Source of the DNA: Tigriopus japonicus
Taxonomy: Eukaryota; Arthropoda; Copepoda; Harpacticoida; Harpacticidae
Length of the DNA: 64,000 bases
Direction: 5' to 3'
Assembly (NCBI GenBank): GCA_010645155.1
Contig: JAAGOF010000185.1
Location: 353,274-417,273, forward strand
The first letter of the stretch is position 1. Each line of letters starts with the position of its first letter. A model generated the notes under the pieces. That model was given only the letters and a program-made list of their open reading frames with translations, had not been told where the DNA came from and did no database searches. Shown here one piece after another: positions 1-12,300 of the stretch. The translations under genes were made by a program, and so were the position numbers.

Positions 1-2
1 AA

Positions 3-307
3 TACCATAGCTTAGTTGAATCCAGAAGTGATGAAGATGAGTCTATGAATGCAATGACCAAGCTAATCAAACCATTGGATATGGTTGATTCAGAGCCAAT
101 GAGTGATCATCCTTCATCAAGATTCACAAAGAGATGCCCGCTACAATTGATTGGGCATTTATTGTCTTTGGCTGATCCCGAAAAAAGGGCAGTCTAATAT
201 TCAGAAAGAAACAGAAAGGTCATTCATACCCTCAGGATCGTCCTTCATTACCTCCTATTCTTAGTTCAAAAGAAGACATCATCGTGATGCCTCCATTGTC
301 TTTTTGA
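3..307 (+). CDS. Coding-like 3' end of an unidentified upstream gene, with one frameshift
   Basis: The frame is open from the window edge at base 3 through about 64 codons (it contains SDEDESMNAMTKLIKPLDM) and closes at 195. At the A run at 181-186 a one-base shift opens a second coding-like stretch (RKKQKGHSYPQDRPSLPPIL) that ends at TGA 305-307. The composition (acidic cluster, then basic, then Ser/Pro) looks like a protein C terminus. The frameshift at a homopolymer could be an assembly error or real decay. I do not recognise the family. An AATAAA at 1011 could be its polyadenylation signal, but is far away. It could also be a pseudogene piece. Confidence 0.3.
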
Positions 308-1094
308 GTGATGACATCGTTTGATCTGGAATTTGGAGATTATAGGCTCCAAAACATTTTGACAACAACACGGGTTGCTTTTCAACCACCCAAAGAGTAT
401 TCATTTTCATCATTATATTAATTCTTGGAGTGCACTTAATTCATGCATATTATGAACGTGCGGTTGCTTCTGCCATTTTAAAGCAATTTTAAAGGTCATA
501 TCTGTGAGAAGCCAAGCACCCTATTTACTAATGAGGACAGTTCTTCAGTTCAGTATGCATGCAGGTTTAGATGGATATTCTATTGGTAACAAACATCACT
601 TTGGCGTTGGTTCAAACGTGAGGTAATGGGGATTTCAATTTATTAACCACCCAACGATGAACACTTAACCCGTTTATTTGATGACAAGTTCATCCATCAA
701 ACACTGGCATTTATGCATGTCATCATTAGTGTTACAACTAGATCAAAACTACCTTTGTCCTAGAAAGATTCATTTCTGTACTTTTTTTTTACAATTTTAT
801 AAGGGAATCAAATCGGGAAAAATGTTTTCGTTTGGGAATATACTAAGACAGATTTAATGATAGCAATTTGTGAAGTTATTGGAAGTTACAAAGTTCTTTT
901 TACATTTGTTCACTTTCAACAAGACATTTGTTTTGAAACATTTGCAGTTTCTTTTGCTTCAATAACGAAAAAGTTCAAGTCACCGCCATTTTTTACTAAT
1001 CACAAAAAGGAATAAAAAATGCAATTTTTATTATTATGTACGAGTTTTATCTCTAAATACGGTACATTTACAAACAAGCAAAACCAATAGGATT

Positions 1095-1360
1095 GGATGA
1101 GTGCCATCGGACGAATTCAGCTGTGTATTCGGGGGGCAAAATTGTTAGGGATGCGTCAAATTCGAGACTAACCCTCCAATAACCTTTTTGAAATATCCGA
1201 GCCTAATTCGCTTTCTTCGTTTAAACAATCAATCGAAACTAACTTTTCCTTCACATAGCAAACTTAAAGTATGAAATGCCCGAGCCTAGTTCAGATCCTT
1301 CCCTAGCCATTTTGGCCCCCGAATTCCCAGTTGAATTTGTCCGGTTACGCGCTGATTCTC
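1095..1360. mobile_element. Fold-back (inverted-repeat) MITE, approximate ends
   Basis: The segment starting near 1105 (CGGACGAATTCAGCTG, then ATTCGGGGGGCAAAATTGTT to AGGGA near 1150) recurs as its reverse complement ending near 1344 (in RC: CGGACAAATTCAACTGG, then ATTCGGGGGCCAAAATGGCT and AGGGA). The arms are about 50-60 bases with scattered mismatches. The centre holds two direct copies of CCGAGCCTA[AG]TTC (about 1199 and 1281). There is no open frame. This is typical of a non-autonomous DNA transposon. Target-site duplications are not clear. Confidence 0.5.
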
Positions 1361-1863
1361 GAATATTTTTCCGCTCGAGAATTTTCGAGAATTTTTATTA
1401 GATTACTCTAGATTATACTGTACTTTGGAATTGATGGCAAAACGGTTTCATTCAAAACGAAAGTTTCAAGCAAAAGAACAATAGGAGCCATGGGCAATGT
1501 TTGAAACCTTATAAACATTTTTATGGTACATTCGAACAAGAAATTAACCCCTGAACCAGCCCAAACAAAATCTAACTGGCTTCTCTGTCCAGATTCGAGG
1601 CAAGATTTCGTGTCTGATTTTTTCGAGATTCTAATGGCTGTGGTGGTATGTACAAGAAAACTCGGTTTTGAAAATTACAGCTGAGCAAAAATCCGAAAAT
1701 GTCCCAAGTTTTAACTCAGTAGAACTAGAAAAGAAATGATTGTCCGTGAGGTTTTTCACACTCATGTTCATATTGATTTTGGTATGAACTTCAAAAAAAC
1801 CAATTTCAAGTCCTTTGGAAGCTTTGAATGTACATTTTTTTTCGCTATTTTAACTTTTTCTCA

Positions 1864-1887
1864 AATTCTCGAGAATTCTCGAGAATT
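1864..1887. repeat. Perfect 24-bp palindrome of TTCTCGAG units
   Basis: The 24 bases are identical to their own reverse complement and consist of alternating TTC/GAG triplets at 5-base spacing. TTTTCGAGAAAA follows about 6 bases later, and a related GAGAATTTTCGAGAATTT lies at about 1376-1393. The spacing resembles heat-shock elements (TTCnnGAA), but GAG replaces GAA. Confidence 0.5.
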
Positions 1888-2701
1888 GAAATTTTCGAGA
1901 AAATCGTCAGCCCCAAAGACCACACGTAAAAGACGTTAATGGAATGAATCCACCCCACCCTGAAAGTTCGCACTATTTGACCTTCATTATATCTTCAACT
2001 ATTGGCACCTCATGATGTGATTGCTGTGGATCACTGTAGCCTGAAATGTCTGATTTAATGCTACATTAGCTACGTCTGCCAACCGCCAAAAATCCGTCGG
2101 CAAATGAGCATCGAAACAGTTATCCAATTTACTGTTCAGGAATTGGCAGAATAGTGCTAAAGTCGTGACTATTTGTGGCTTTGGAGGACAAAGTGCCACT
2201 TTTAGACCCCTATTAGTCAAAGCCCAATGTCCTCCAATTAGTGTTATGAATGGATCTTGCCTCTGAACTTGACATTGAACTACTTGAGAGTTGCTTTGGA
2301 TCCCCCATTTGAAACTCTGACTCTACGAACTACAAGCGCAAGTTTTGAATGGGGCATTGGAGGAGAGATTCTGAAAGTTTTCAATTAGTTGCCAAGGAGG
2401 GAGGTTCTCATCATGTTGATAATGACAAGCAAGTACACGGATCTTAATTCAAGGTCAATAACACATACCTCCTGCCCAAGTTCCTTCAAAAATACCAAAC
2501 GAAATCTGTCTGCCGTCATCCCAGTTTTCTGCTATAAAGTTGCATTTGAGTGATAATCAGAGTATATAAAATGCATTGCCTGCCATATCCAAGCAGGCTT
2601 GGTTCACTTTATGAAGGAAATTTTCCCTGAAAAAAAGCCTCCGACCTGCCACAGGGCTTGAGGTGAACATTCTAACCGGCCAAACTATTTGCCATTCTTC
2701 G

Positions 2702-3325
2702 TCACTCTTGAGGAAACGAAGCCTTTTGCGTGAGTAGGGAGAAAAAAGTATGTGCTTGAGTACACAGATCATTGCGAGAGGGGAGAGAAAACGGTTTCTG
2801 GAGGAAAAATAGAGCAACTACGTGACAAGTTGACAAACCCTCAGAGATCTGGTCTGGTTCTTTCAACTTGGATCTGGTCGCAAGGTTTTTGACATGTACA
2901 AAGTTTAAGTTTTGGCAGATTTTCAAGGTTCGATGACCTTTATTTTGGCAACACTGTCGTGCTCTTAACTGGTTGGAGGTTGAAGGTGCTCTGGATTCAT
3001 TCTTTTTCGGGTGGATTGGAAGGAAACTCGTGGACAATGCCACGGAGAATTGAGGTTTCTGTGGTATCAACTCATCAAGATCTATTGAGAAGAGTGCTGC
3101 TCGGGTGTTAGGGATAGCCAATGAGGTTCTTTCTTTCTTTCTTTAGATCCGACAAGGTCGTCTCAAGTTGTTCAAACATGGTGATTTTCTCTCCTGGTAC
3201 TTTCAATTTGGTAACAAAAGCCTGCATAAGGCTCTGAATGTTATCTCCTATGAATGAATATCCATTGTGAGAATGGAGTCTAAATAGCACTATGTCAACC
3301 TTTTGTTGTGTGCCCCTGAGTTATC
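2702..3325 (-). pseudogene. Coding-like minus-strand fragment with a frameshift, family unknown
   Basis: Reading the minus strand from about 3325, a frame of about 70 codons (containing LHSHNGYSFIGDNIQSLM and MFEQLETTLSDLKKERKNL) ends at 3108. A second frame overlapping at 3121 continues for up to 139 codons (FSIDLDELIPQKPQF, then Ser/Pro-rich sequence). Both read like protein, and the overlap suggests one frame broken by a small indel. I recognise no domain and see no clear splice sites. The far end runs through a copy of the CAGTGTTGCCA word (2946-2956), so the fragment may belong to an old transposon. Chance open frames are possible. Confidence 0.18.
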
Positions 3326-3772
3326 TCTCAATTCGAGTGTCCTTGGGACGACCAAAATCTTGGGCGATGATCACGGGTCCACATTTTCGCAACCTATTAT
3401 TGATCTGATTTCATGGAAGGAGGGGGAGGAAGAGAGAAAAAAAAATATCCTCCTCCCATTTTGGGTTGGCAGAGAACGATTCAAAATGGGGCCAAACCTT
3501 GAATCGTCGTCGTCAAACCAAGTTCAGACATACCAGACACTAATTTGATGATGTCATCTCTGAGGAGTTAAAATATGCTTCATATGACAAGGTTGTAGTT
3601 ATTGAGGGTGTTTGAAGTAAGCCAGACTAGAGGGTTGACGTGATGAAATTCTTATCCATACTTTGAAGTCTCGAACGACAATTGCTTTGTTCAAAGTGGT
3701 TTATTCAAACCAGGGACTCACATCCCATCATCAGGAAGGTATGGATGGGTTTGAGACAAGGGATTCATAAAC

Positions 3773-3794
3773 AGAGAGAGAGAGAGAGAGAGAG
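3773..3794. repeat. (AG)n microsatellite
   Basis: Eleven AG units in a row, uninterrupted. There is no link to a gene beyond lying upstream of Shroom exon 2. GAGA tracts can bind GAGA factor in arthropods, but nothing else suggests a promoter here. Confidence 0.85.
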
Positions 3795-5144
3795 TTTTGG
3801 GTGTGCTTGGAAGAGTCGTTTGATGCCGTTGTTTTGGTCTCTTTTATCCTCTGAGAAGATCTCTCACGTTGGAAAAGATGTGCTGCTCTTCCTATGCAAA
3901 TTACGTGGCTGCTCACATGCAAAATTCAAGAGAAAGAGAGATGATCCCCCTTCAAATCGTATCCAGGCTCAAATAACTGGAATACGTTCAAGCTTGTCAC
4001 AGTGAGGATCGTCACGATGCCCTTTTTACCATCATCCATTACACTCAAGTTGGTTCGAGTAATTTTTTATCCCTTGTTCTCAATCCTGGATGTACTGTTT
4101 TGTGTACAAGAATGTAATGGTTCTATTCTGTGAACTCAACTGACGGTGATGGGCAATAATTGTAGGCAATATGCATTGGCGGTCTCATAAACAGCTTAGA
4201 AACAATGGAGGACAGGAACACCCTTTTACTTAAAAGATACTGGAGGTACTTCCAATTCCCTCTTCCTTTCCATTGCATTCCGGATGACATGACGTCTTTG
4301 TTCATCTTTTTTTGCATTAGTTTAAAAACTTCAAGTTGTATCCATGATATAAAGTTAAGAATACGTTGAATCAAATGACGTCTCCAATTCAAGACTAGAA
4401 TCATGGCGTTTGTGTGGTTCAGAAATACATTTGAATAAATTTATTCGTTTCACTTTTCAAGTCTGAGATAGGATATATCTGAAACAAGATGTAACTGAGC
4501 ATTTTTATCGGAATTTAGTATCCTTTGGAAGTTTCCATTTACCGCCTCTGCAACCTCGAATCTTTTGTTCAATGTCTGCATCGCAAGCCTTTTCTGATTC
4601 CCACGACCAATTGTATGGCAGGCATCATTTCCATGTTATTCTTCTTGGCAGGCCAAAAGGTTACAACAGGATGCTTAAATCAAAATGTTGGCACTCGATG
4701 GCTCTACTAGCTTTGAAGCGAATAATCTCGACGACCATCAATTGTAGCAAAGAGATACCGCCGTAGTTCTTGGTTATGGACTTGTAACATTACATAGACA
4801 CAGTTTTTTTTATTCTTTCAAGTACAATAGCATTTTAAAACTATTTCATGTTCACTATTGACTTTCTTCTAGATCAGATATTTCAAAGATCTTGTAGGTT
4901 ATCTTCACTCCAACCTAAAACTGTTTAGAAGCCGAATCAATCCAGGAAGCGATTACACGAAAGACTATCACAATGGAAGCTAATTGACTCCTCTGGAACA
5001 TGCTGTAAAATCATCTTGCGGTTTAACGCTCAAAACGCTGAATGAAAGTTGAGCTAATTACCTGAGGCTCACGATTATCCCAGACTGACATCACAGGATT
5101 GTTTTTATCCAACTCAACCCATCTTCTTTTCCATCATCAGCATC

Positions 5145-5158
5145 ATGATGATGATGAT
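5145..5158. repeat. Short (ATG)n repeat
   Basis: Four ATG units plus AT, preceded by CATCATCAGCATC, so the flank can fold back on the repeat. Confidence 0.75.
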
Positions 5159-5316
5159 CATTGTCGTCTTCGTGGTCCTTTCGATTTTCTTTCCTAGCAA
5201 TCTTCTCTCAATTTTGGCCCGTGTTGAATGTTTCCTGGAATAAAACAGAACGCAAGAGAAAGAAGTAGAATCTCGAGCACTTTCCGTAAATCACTTTCAC
5301 TACTCGGAAGACGTCT

Positions 5317-5349
5317 ATGATGATGATGATTATGATGATGATGATGATG
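5317..5349. repeat. (ATG)n microsatellite
   Basis: About eleven ATG units with one imperfect unit (ATT) in the middle. Together with 5145-5158 it forms a trinucleotide-rich stretch 340-550 bases upstream of the candidate initiator at 5688. Confidence 0.8.
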
Positions 5350-5687
5350 TCTTAGGCCCAGGGATCTCAAAGCGCGTAGAACAATGAAAACCTAGGGCGG
5401 CACATTGCGAGGAGACATTTATGGACTTTTAACCGAAAAAGAGACTCACGAAATTCCAAAACGGCCCCAAACGCTCTCGTTCAAAAGAGAGCAGTCTCCG
5501 TTGGTTCTCGCACCAAGTCGTTCATTGAACTCGGAACAATAGAACAACAACGATGTCATGAATGAATTGAGATCACACTCTCGCTCTCTCTTTGGGGATC
5601 TTTTTCACGACCAAGACTCGTTCGTGTTCAATTTTGAACTTTACCTTTCTTGATTCAGAACTAAACTATGTATTCCTCCTCGCGAAG

Positions 5688-5719
5688 TCAGTTCCTGGTT
5701 CCGGTGAAAATATGAGATG
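5688..5719 (+). promoter_or_regulatory. Candidate initiator and tiny first exon for the long Shroom form
   Basis: TCAGTT at 5688-5693 fits the arthropod initiator. About 20 bases on, ATG AGA TG (5712-5719) runs straight into a GTAAGG donor at 5720. The two leftover bases join the first base of exon 2 (8273) to keep the frame, adding MRCSN before the exon 2 ATG. Initiator, start, donor and phase agree, but each is short and could occur by chance. If it is not used, exon 2 probably follows an untranslated first exon elsewhere. Confidence 0.25.
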
Positions 5720-7488
5720 GTAAGGAAATGAGATTGGATTCAACTCGTCGGTTTGACAAATTTGAACTCAACCTTACTCATACATGTTGAACTGATAGGC
5801 ATATGCATGTTACAATTAGTAGTCGAAACTGTACATGCGAGGAAGTTTTGGTAAATTTTTCATCTGCATTTCGATGAAACGCAATGGGGCATTTCCAAAC
5901 AATTTTAGTCCCGTTGGTTCAAAGAGAATAACGAGCTGAAAGTCAAGGCTGTTTTGAAAAATGGTGGATCAACCATGAGCGAAATAGGATAACGAAGAAT
6001 TTCAGTTCATAGTAAAAAACAATCTCGATGCAATTGGACACATTTTTGTACTTTGTAAATTCGTAGGAGGTCAAGGGGATGTTACAATCGTTGCAGTGTT
6101 TGTTGATCTAAGAGGTCAATTATGATATGATGAAACATGTCAATCAAAAGGCAAAGAAAATGAGGAATGTGCTTGTTTGGTTGAGAATTGAAAAAGTTGT
6201 AGCAAGTTACTACTTCACATGATGATTCAACACGACTTAAAAAGACGCGTCACATCCCGACAAATTGTTTGTGGTGATTTTGCCATTTCATCTTGCAAGA
6301 CCACCGACCAACTCAAAGTAAAGCAGGTATTTCTACACTTGCTTTCACATAAAAATAATAATAATCTGAAGTATTACGTAAGGTGTACCAATACTTAGAT
6401 TGTCGATTTTGGTTAGGTTTTATGAGACTAAAAGAAAGTTCCGCCAAGAAATGGAGAATAGTCTCGAAACCTTACACATCCAAAGTTCTGCTCATTTCAT
6501 AGTTTTTGAAGAATATAAAGCAAGCATGAGTGATGTTCAATATGCTATTCAAACCACTACAGTTAATTTCCTCCATTAGCTTTGACAAATTTCCCCGACT
6601 TGTATGCCATTTGTGGTTTGATAGGTACCTTAGTTAGTTAGATAAATGAACGTAAAAACCGGATTCCTGGTCTGAAACTAATATGCGTCTTTTGTTCCTT
6701 AAGTTAACCCTGATTTGACAAAGTTTCTTCTTCTTCTTCTTGCTCCGCCTCCTGAGCTCCGTATTTGCACTTCGGAATCAAAGAGGGTAGACAATAGTGA
6801 TTTGAATGCTTGCCATGATTTTGGTGTGAGCACAGCAGGAAAAAGTCTGATTGTAAATGGTGGATGATGACTTGCTCCTCTTCTTTCTTGCCTTCCAGTT
6901 CAGTGAGCAAGAGGGCACTGAAAGAAACATATGAGTAAATCCAATGCTCAAATTGCATGCAATGATAGAAAGTTGGTGTTATGAACCATAATCAGAGCTC
7001 ACAAAGAAGACCATCATCATGATTTCTCTATTTGGATGGAGGCTAACAGGGTTGGGATTCGAGCTTGTCTTGCCCAGAATCGCTTCACTTACCTAGCTCA
7101 AGATGGTCTGGGGTGGTTGAAATTGATGCCTGCGAAAATTTTCCATTAGATCCAATTTCATAAGGTTTTGATAAAAATAACGGGGATGCTCTAATGTTTT
7201 GGACTGATTGACGAAAACGAAAAGTCAGGCGAAGTTTAAGGTTTACAAACACCAGAAACTATTGGATAAAAGCTAAAAAAGTAGGGTTAAGGACTAGTGA
7301 ATGGTTGGTCATTGAGAGATATACAAAAAGCTGAATTTAGGTCAAAAATCTAGTATGTGTTTTACAAACTCTTAAGTTTGATTCCGTTTACTGACCAAGG
7401 GTAAAAGCTGGTAAATTTTAGAAATTATATATGTTTCTTGTCAACTAGCTAAGTGATACTGTCTCTGCTGTCTCTCGTGTCGCGGAAG

Positions 7489-7729
7489 CAACGCGGCAAC
7501 TGGTGGGCCGCGGCCCACGCCCAAGGGTGGTTTTTGGTGGGCCCAAGGGCTATGGAGAAAGTCCAAAATAGTGGGCTCGCGAGACATCCATGGTACTGAA
7601 CAATCGGGCTCAAAGCTCTTTGATCCTTTACTTGTGGGCCCCTGAACCTACCAATGTCTGTTTGGTGGGCCCCTGGCAACATGTAAACGAATTTGTGGGC
7701 CTTGACCCAAAAGTGGTTGCCGACCCCAG
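7489..7729 (-). mobile_element. hAT-like MITE, copy 1
   Basis: A non-autonomous element of about 240 bases. Its right end GTTGCCGACCCCAG (to 7729) is the reverse complement of the hAT-type tip CAGGGGTCGGCAAC. The left end (from about 7489, GCGGCAACTGGTGG) is an eroded version of the same terminus. The GTGGGCC word recurs at least five times, as expected for subterminal transposase-binding repeats. Blocks such as AGTCCAAAATAGTGGGC and GTGGGCCTTGACCCAAAAG recur in copy 2 at 61146-61370 on the other strand. ATCTAGAC directly after the right end fits the nTCTAGAn target preference of some hAT elements; the left duplicate is not recognisable. No transposase is encoded. Confidence 0.75.
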
Positions 7730-8272
7730 ATCTAGACGTTCAAAGTTCTTCTACCACATCTGTGAAAAAATATGACTGCATTCACAAGACTTGTAAGACT
7801 TGTAAGGATATCTACCATTTAGATTTTTGCCTTAGAGTTGCCCCTCTGAATCCCCTCAAAGTGCACGTTTTTCGTGTGAAGTTTACAAAGATAGTATAAA
7901 ACCGCCATAATGCTCTAAAAAGGATATTATGGACACCAATACAAGTTACAGCCCCTTTTGCAAATAGCTTTCAAATTCTCTCGCCCACTCATCCCAATTG
8001 CATAATGGGCTGAAACTTGACAACTCTACTTCTTTGTGGACAGCTTTTGCTTTTCCAATTTGCGCTTTGGTTTAAAAGAATGCGGGTTATCAAATAATTT
8101 CTGTTAGTTCACTCCAAATTAAGAAGAGGAAACTTGCGCCTTTATCCTGAAAGAGAAACAAAATCAACAGAGATGTGACATGCTTGAGAGGTTGCGGGAA
8201 AATTATTGTGACATTCCGTGCAAACAGAAGTCTTTCAATTTTAGTAATATTTTTTATTCTCTCCTCTTTCAG

Positions 8273-9311
8273 CTCAAACATGCACATTTATTCCCAACCG
8301 AACTTAAATGGACCCCAAGAGAGTTTCAGCCCTCAAATAAAACATGAAGAATCTCATCCCTCTATCTACTCTCCCAACCAAAACACCCCTGCATGGAACG
8401 GTCCCATCATGGCCAGATCCACACAAAGTCCATATGCTGTGTCTAGAACAGCCTCTCTTTGTCATGCCGAGAGTTATCATTCCCTCCAGACATACCAGCA
8501 AAGTATACTCCGCCGACAGGACTTCCTCCAACGTCAAGTTCATTTACGGACTTATGAATCCGTGAGCCAAAGCCCCGTCGGTTGCTACGGAACCCTTCCC
8601 TCGCGTCGTTCAGCTTTCAAACCTCCACCCCAACGTCATAGATATAATGAGTTGGAAGAGTATGCACGGCAATATGAGGACCTGAATTCCAGGAGGATGT
8701 GGCACACCCGGAGTGGCCCAAGTCAAACCTATTCAGAGATGAAACCACAGTGTATAGGATATTCAGAATACCAGAATGTATCCGAGATGCAAACACAACA
8801 TGCCCTAGATGCATTTCCCAAGAGTTCCATGGAACCAGCCCCAGAGTTCCATAGGTCTTCTACTTTACCTCGGCCACCAAAAGTTGTAGAGGGAACCAAA
8901 CGGTCGTCCTTTGAGAGTTCCAGGCGATTTTTCAATTATATGGAGGCCCACAAGACACAAGATACCAAAGTGGGATACTCCACCATGTCCTTGCCAAGAA
9001 AGATGCCGGTGAAGAAGCTGGTCAGTCAGTTTAATACTCAAATTGAAAACCAATCACCATCCACTAAACCAGTTTGTGGAACCCTGACCAAACGTAAACA
9101 GTTACCGGACTTGAATGTTTGTGATCGCAGGAGGTCCATGCAGCTTCCTCCAACGGAACAATTTAATCAAGGTTTGGAGAGAAAATTGAGCATGGACGAA
9201 GATATTGGGCGGCATTCCAGGCAGTATCATCGGCATCTGCCCAGAAATTTGGAAGAAGAAAGACAGAGTGTGGAAAAGATTCTTGAAGGGTGGCGATCCC
9301 AAGTGAAGCAG
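8273..9311 (+). CDS. shroom: Shroom exon 2: long N-terminal exon with likely start codon
   Basis: The acceptor at 8271-8272 follows a pyrimidine-rich tract; the donor GTAAGA starts at 9312. The first base completes a split codon, and an ATG at 8280 (context AAAC before ATG) lies seven bases into the exon, so it either carries the start or continues a tiny upstream exon. From this ATG it encodes 344 residues rich in Ser, Gln, Arg and Tyr, with no named domain. It ends in a charged stretch (NLEEERQSVEKILEGWR) that may form a short helix. The exon ends in phase 0. The sequence resembles the fast-evolving, low-complexity central regions of Shroom proteins. It is assigned to Shroom by phase and by the open frame into exon 3, not by a recognisable domain. 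Confidence 0.8.
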
Positions 9312-12300
9312 GTAAGAGTTAAATACTGGCTTTTCATCCAACAAACTTTCACTCGACTAGCATCATTTTTACTCTTTGCAGAGGCATGGAGAGCCGCTTT
9401 ATGCCAATCTAGCAGAATTCGATGCCAGACGGTGAGTCCAAAGCGATCTTTCGAATATTTCTATTAGCTTCTTTGTGAACACGTTGAGATGCCGAAGCGT
9501 TGTTGGGGCTTGGCTTTTCGATCTAAATTAATTTCAAGATTCTCTTTTGAGTTTGATTGGTGATGGCTGACAATGCATATTTTGGAATCATTTCTCCCCT
9601 CGTATGCATTAGATACTGTGTAGAGATGGCACAACAGCTTTAGGATACATATTCTGGTGGCTCTAAAACCCATTATGTCTTGGAAGAATGAGATGGAATG
9701 TGATGTTTCCCGACTTTTGTTCAAATTCCAATACCATCCGGTACACAATGGAGGGAAAGGATACTGTCTGGAATTTCATTCTCTGAGCTTTGGAGGCAAA
9801 TGATCGCGACCATGAGTCATTGAGTCAATTACCCTTTGACTGGACACAAAGTAACCGCCATGACGATTGAACCTGTAACCGAACAAACATTACTCACCAC
9901 AACTGGAGAATCCTTGTTCAAACCATGTAATGTAGGATTAGGAGGGTTGTGCAAAATTGCAAATTGTGTAAAGTTTTGACTTTAATGGGCCAATCCAGTT
10001 TCTCTCTCAACCAATGTCATGTATCATCTGACATTCATGTAAGGGGAATGCGATTTGGAAATGCCATTTTTATTTGCATTTGCCGTTCTTCCCTGGTTAA
10101 AGAGGATCTTCAGGAGCTTAAAGTCTTGTCAAATGAGACTCTAGTGTGAAGTCTGCTTAGCCACAAATTCCTCAAGACCAATCAATGGGGCTCAATTGAG
10201 GTGCTTCCAACTGATTCACTGGCTCACAGAAGCTGTTGTTGGAACACAGTACTTAAAAATACTTAGCAAGTTTGTATGAAATTGTATGGAATAAATTCTT
10301 AAACATTGAAGCATGCTTTTGACTCACAAAACTAGAAATTAAGAACAACTTTGATTGACCACTTTTTCGAAGTCAGATCCTGGAAAAAAATATGCACGAA
10401 AAAAAAACTGTTGAATCAAACAATTTCTAAATAGCCGGACAATACACCTTTAGAGCACAGTTACATACTTATTAAATTGAAAATATGTTGAAAACTCGTT
10501 TGGTACATTTTGATTGTGGTTCTTCGAGAAATGTTTAATTCACACAAAATGCAAAAAAACATATCTTTTCATTAGATTTCAATTTTCGCATAAATCAACA
10601 TAGTGCAGATAATTGAAACATGGTTAATCAAAAATATGTATTTTAAGTGTGTGTTTGGGTAAAGATATTTGTTATGATTACCTGCCCCGATAAAACACAC
10701 AAAACTGAGGATATATAACTGTGGATGATCTTTGATTTCGTGAGGTTCAAATATATTTTGTTTTGTTCGGAAGTTCAAATTTTGCCAAACCTACAGCATT
10801 TTTTCGCGTTTTTTGAGTTAAAAATGCACCAATTAAACCTTAAGAAATCAACATAATTTCATTAATTGCAATTATGATTCGAGAATTCCACACATTTTCG
10901 ATGATTTGATAGGTATCTAAAAGTTGACAAGATTAAAAAAATAGTAAATTCAATAGTTCTTTTAGGTGCTTTATTGCTCATCTAAACTTGATCTTAAAAA
11001 AATAGTGAATCAAAGTTGTTTCTCATAGTTTTCTGAGTCAGAAATATGCTTCTTTGTGTTTTAGAATTTCCATACAAACTTATTAGGTATGTTTGACTAC
11101 TGTGAGAAGGAACGAACCAACTACATGCTGCGGTTTGAAAGCGTTTCCGATCCTCAGTAGGAGGGTTCAAGGTTGATTCAACCCCGTCGAGATCATCATT
11201 GTCATCCAACAGATGGTAGTACGTACCCACACCTCAATTCTTCCCCCTCGATTTCCCCCTTCTTCATCCCTCCTCCCCTTTTTGGCTTCGTTGGCGTGAA
11301 ATCGGTGGGAATTGGCCAGATATGGTTTTTATTGACCCTGATGCTGGCCAAACTTGGGCAATATATTACTCCTCTTAAATGGATGGACCCATTGTCGTGG
11401 TTGAGTCTTGACCAATAATTGGCTGGAGATTTATGGGCATCCTCTCGAATTAGGTCAACTTGAAAAGTGCTCAGGTGTGCGAGTGTATTTTGGTTCTATT
11501 TGGTTTCTGGCTCGTTCGCGGGAACCAATGATTCCATCCAAGACCTAGGTCAGTAATTAATCACCAACACTGTTCCTCATTCTTTAACTTTCACTGAATC
11601 CGAGAGTCGAGTCTGTCTCGAATGAGCCTTAATGAATCGCCTTTGGATTCATGAGAGACTCGGGCAACTTGTGCATATGGATGGAATGCATGCATATCTA
11701 TCTATCAGCACGTGGCTTTTAAAAGAGAGGCTCTTTCGCTCTAATTTGCTCCTCACGAGCTCTTTGGCTTGTCGTCTTCCCGAGCAAAATACCCGCTCGG
11801 ATTCGGACACGCCGAGAAAGTGAGTTATGTTGGTAAAAAGGCAACGTAACAATGTCCAGAGGCCATTTTGCACATTCTTCCTCACTCACTTGCAATTCAA
11901 ACCCGCCTTAGTGGATCTGCGATCTTCGTATGGTGAGAACGGTCTAAGATCTTCTCGTTTCATTGCATAATAATAAACATGCACATTGTTTTTTGCAAGT
12001 GCAATTGAGAGAGGATTAGTTCTTCTCAACTATGACCCAACCTCAATTTTTTCCAAGAAGGTTGATTTTTGGTCTGAGATTGAATTTCCCTCGCTTGCTA
12101 ATGATACTTCCAGGTTGTAATGAAAAATGGTTGGACGGTTGTGGACTATGGATAAGACGCTAGTTTGCAGCCTTGAAAGCAGCCCATTTTTCATTGTTGC
12201 CTTTATTAATCCCTTTTGTGAGACTCGTATTGGTGCCAATTATACTCGAAACATTTCCTGTGAGTGTGTGCGCGTGCTTCAATGGCAAATTCAAGCCAAA

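Larger units (their letters stand above)
308..8272. other. Upstream / first-intron region
   Basis: Apart from the fold-back element, palindrome, microsatellites, broken coding-like fragment, candidate first exon and MITE copy 1 listed separately, I see only AT-leaning sequence with short chance open frames. TTC repeats occur at about 6722-6740. No other exon with good splice sites and coding composition was found. Confidence 0.6.
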
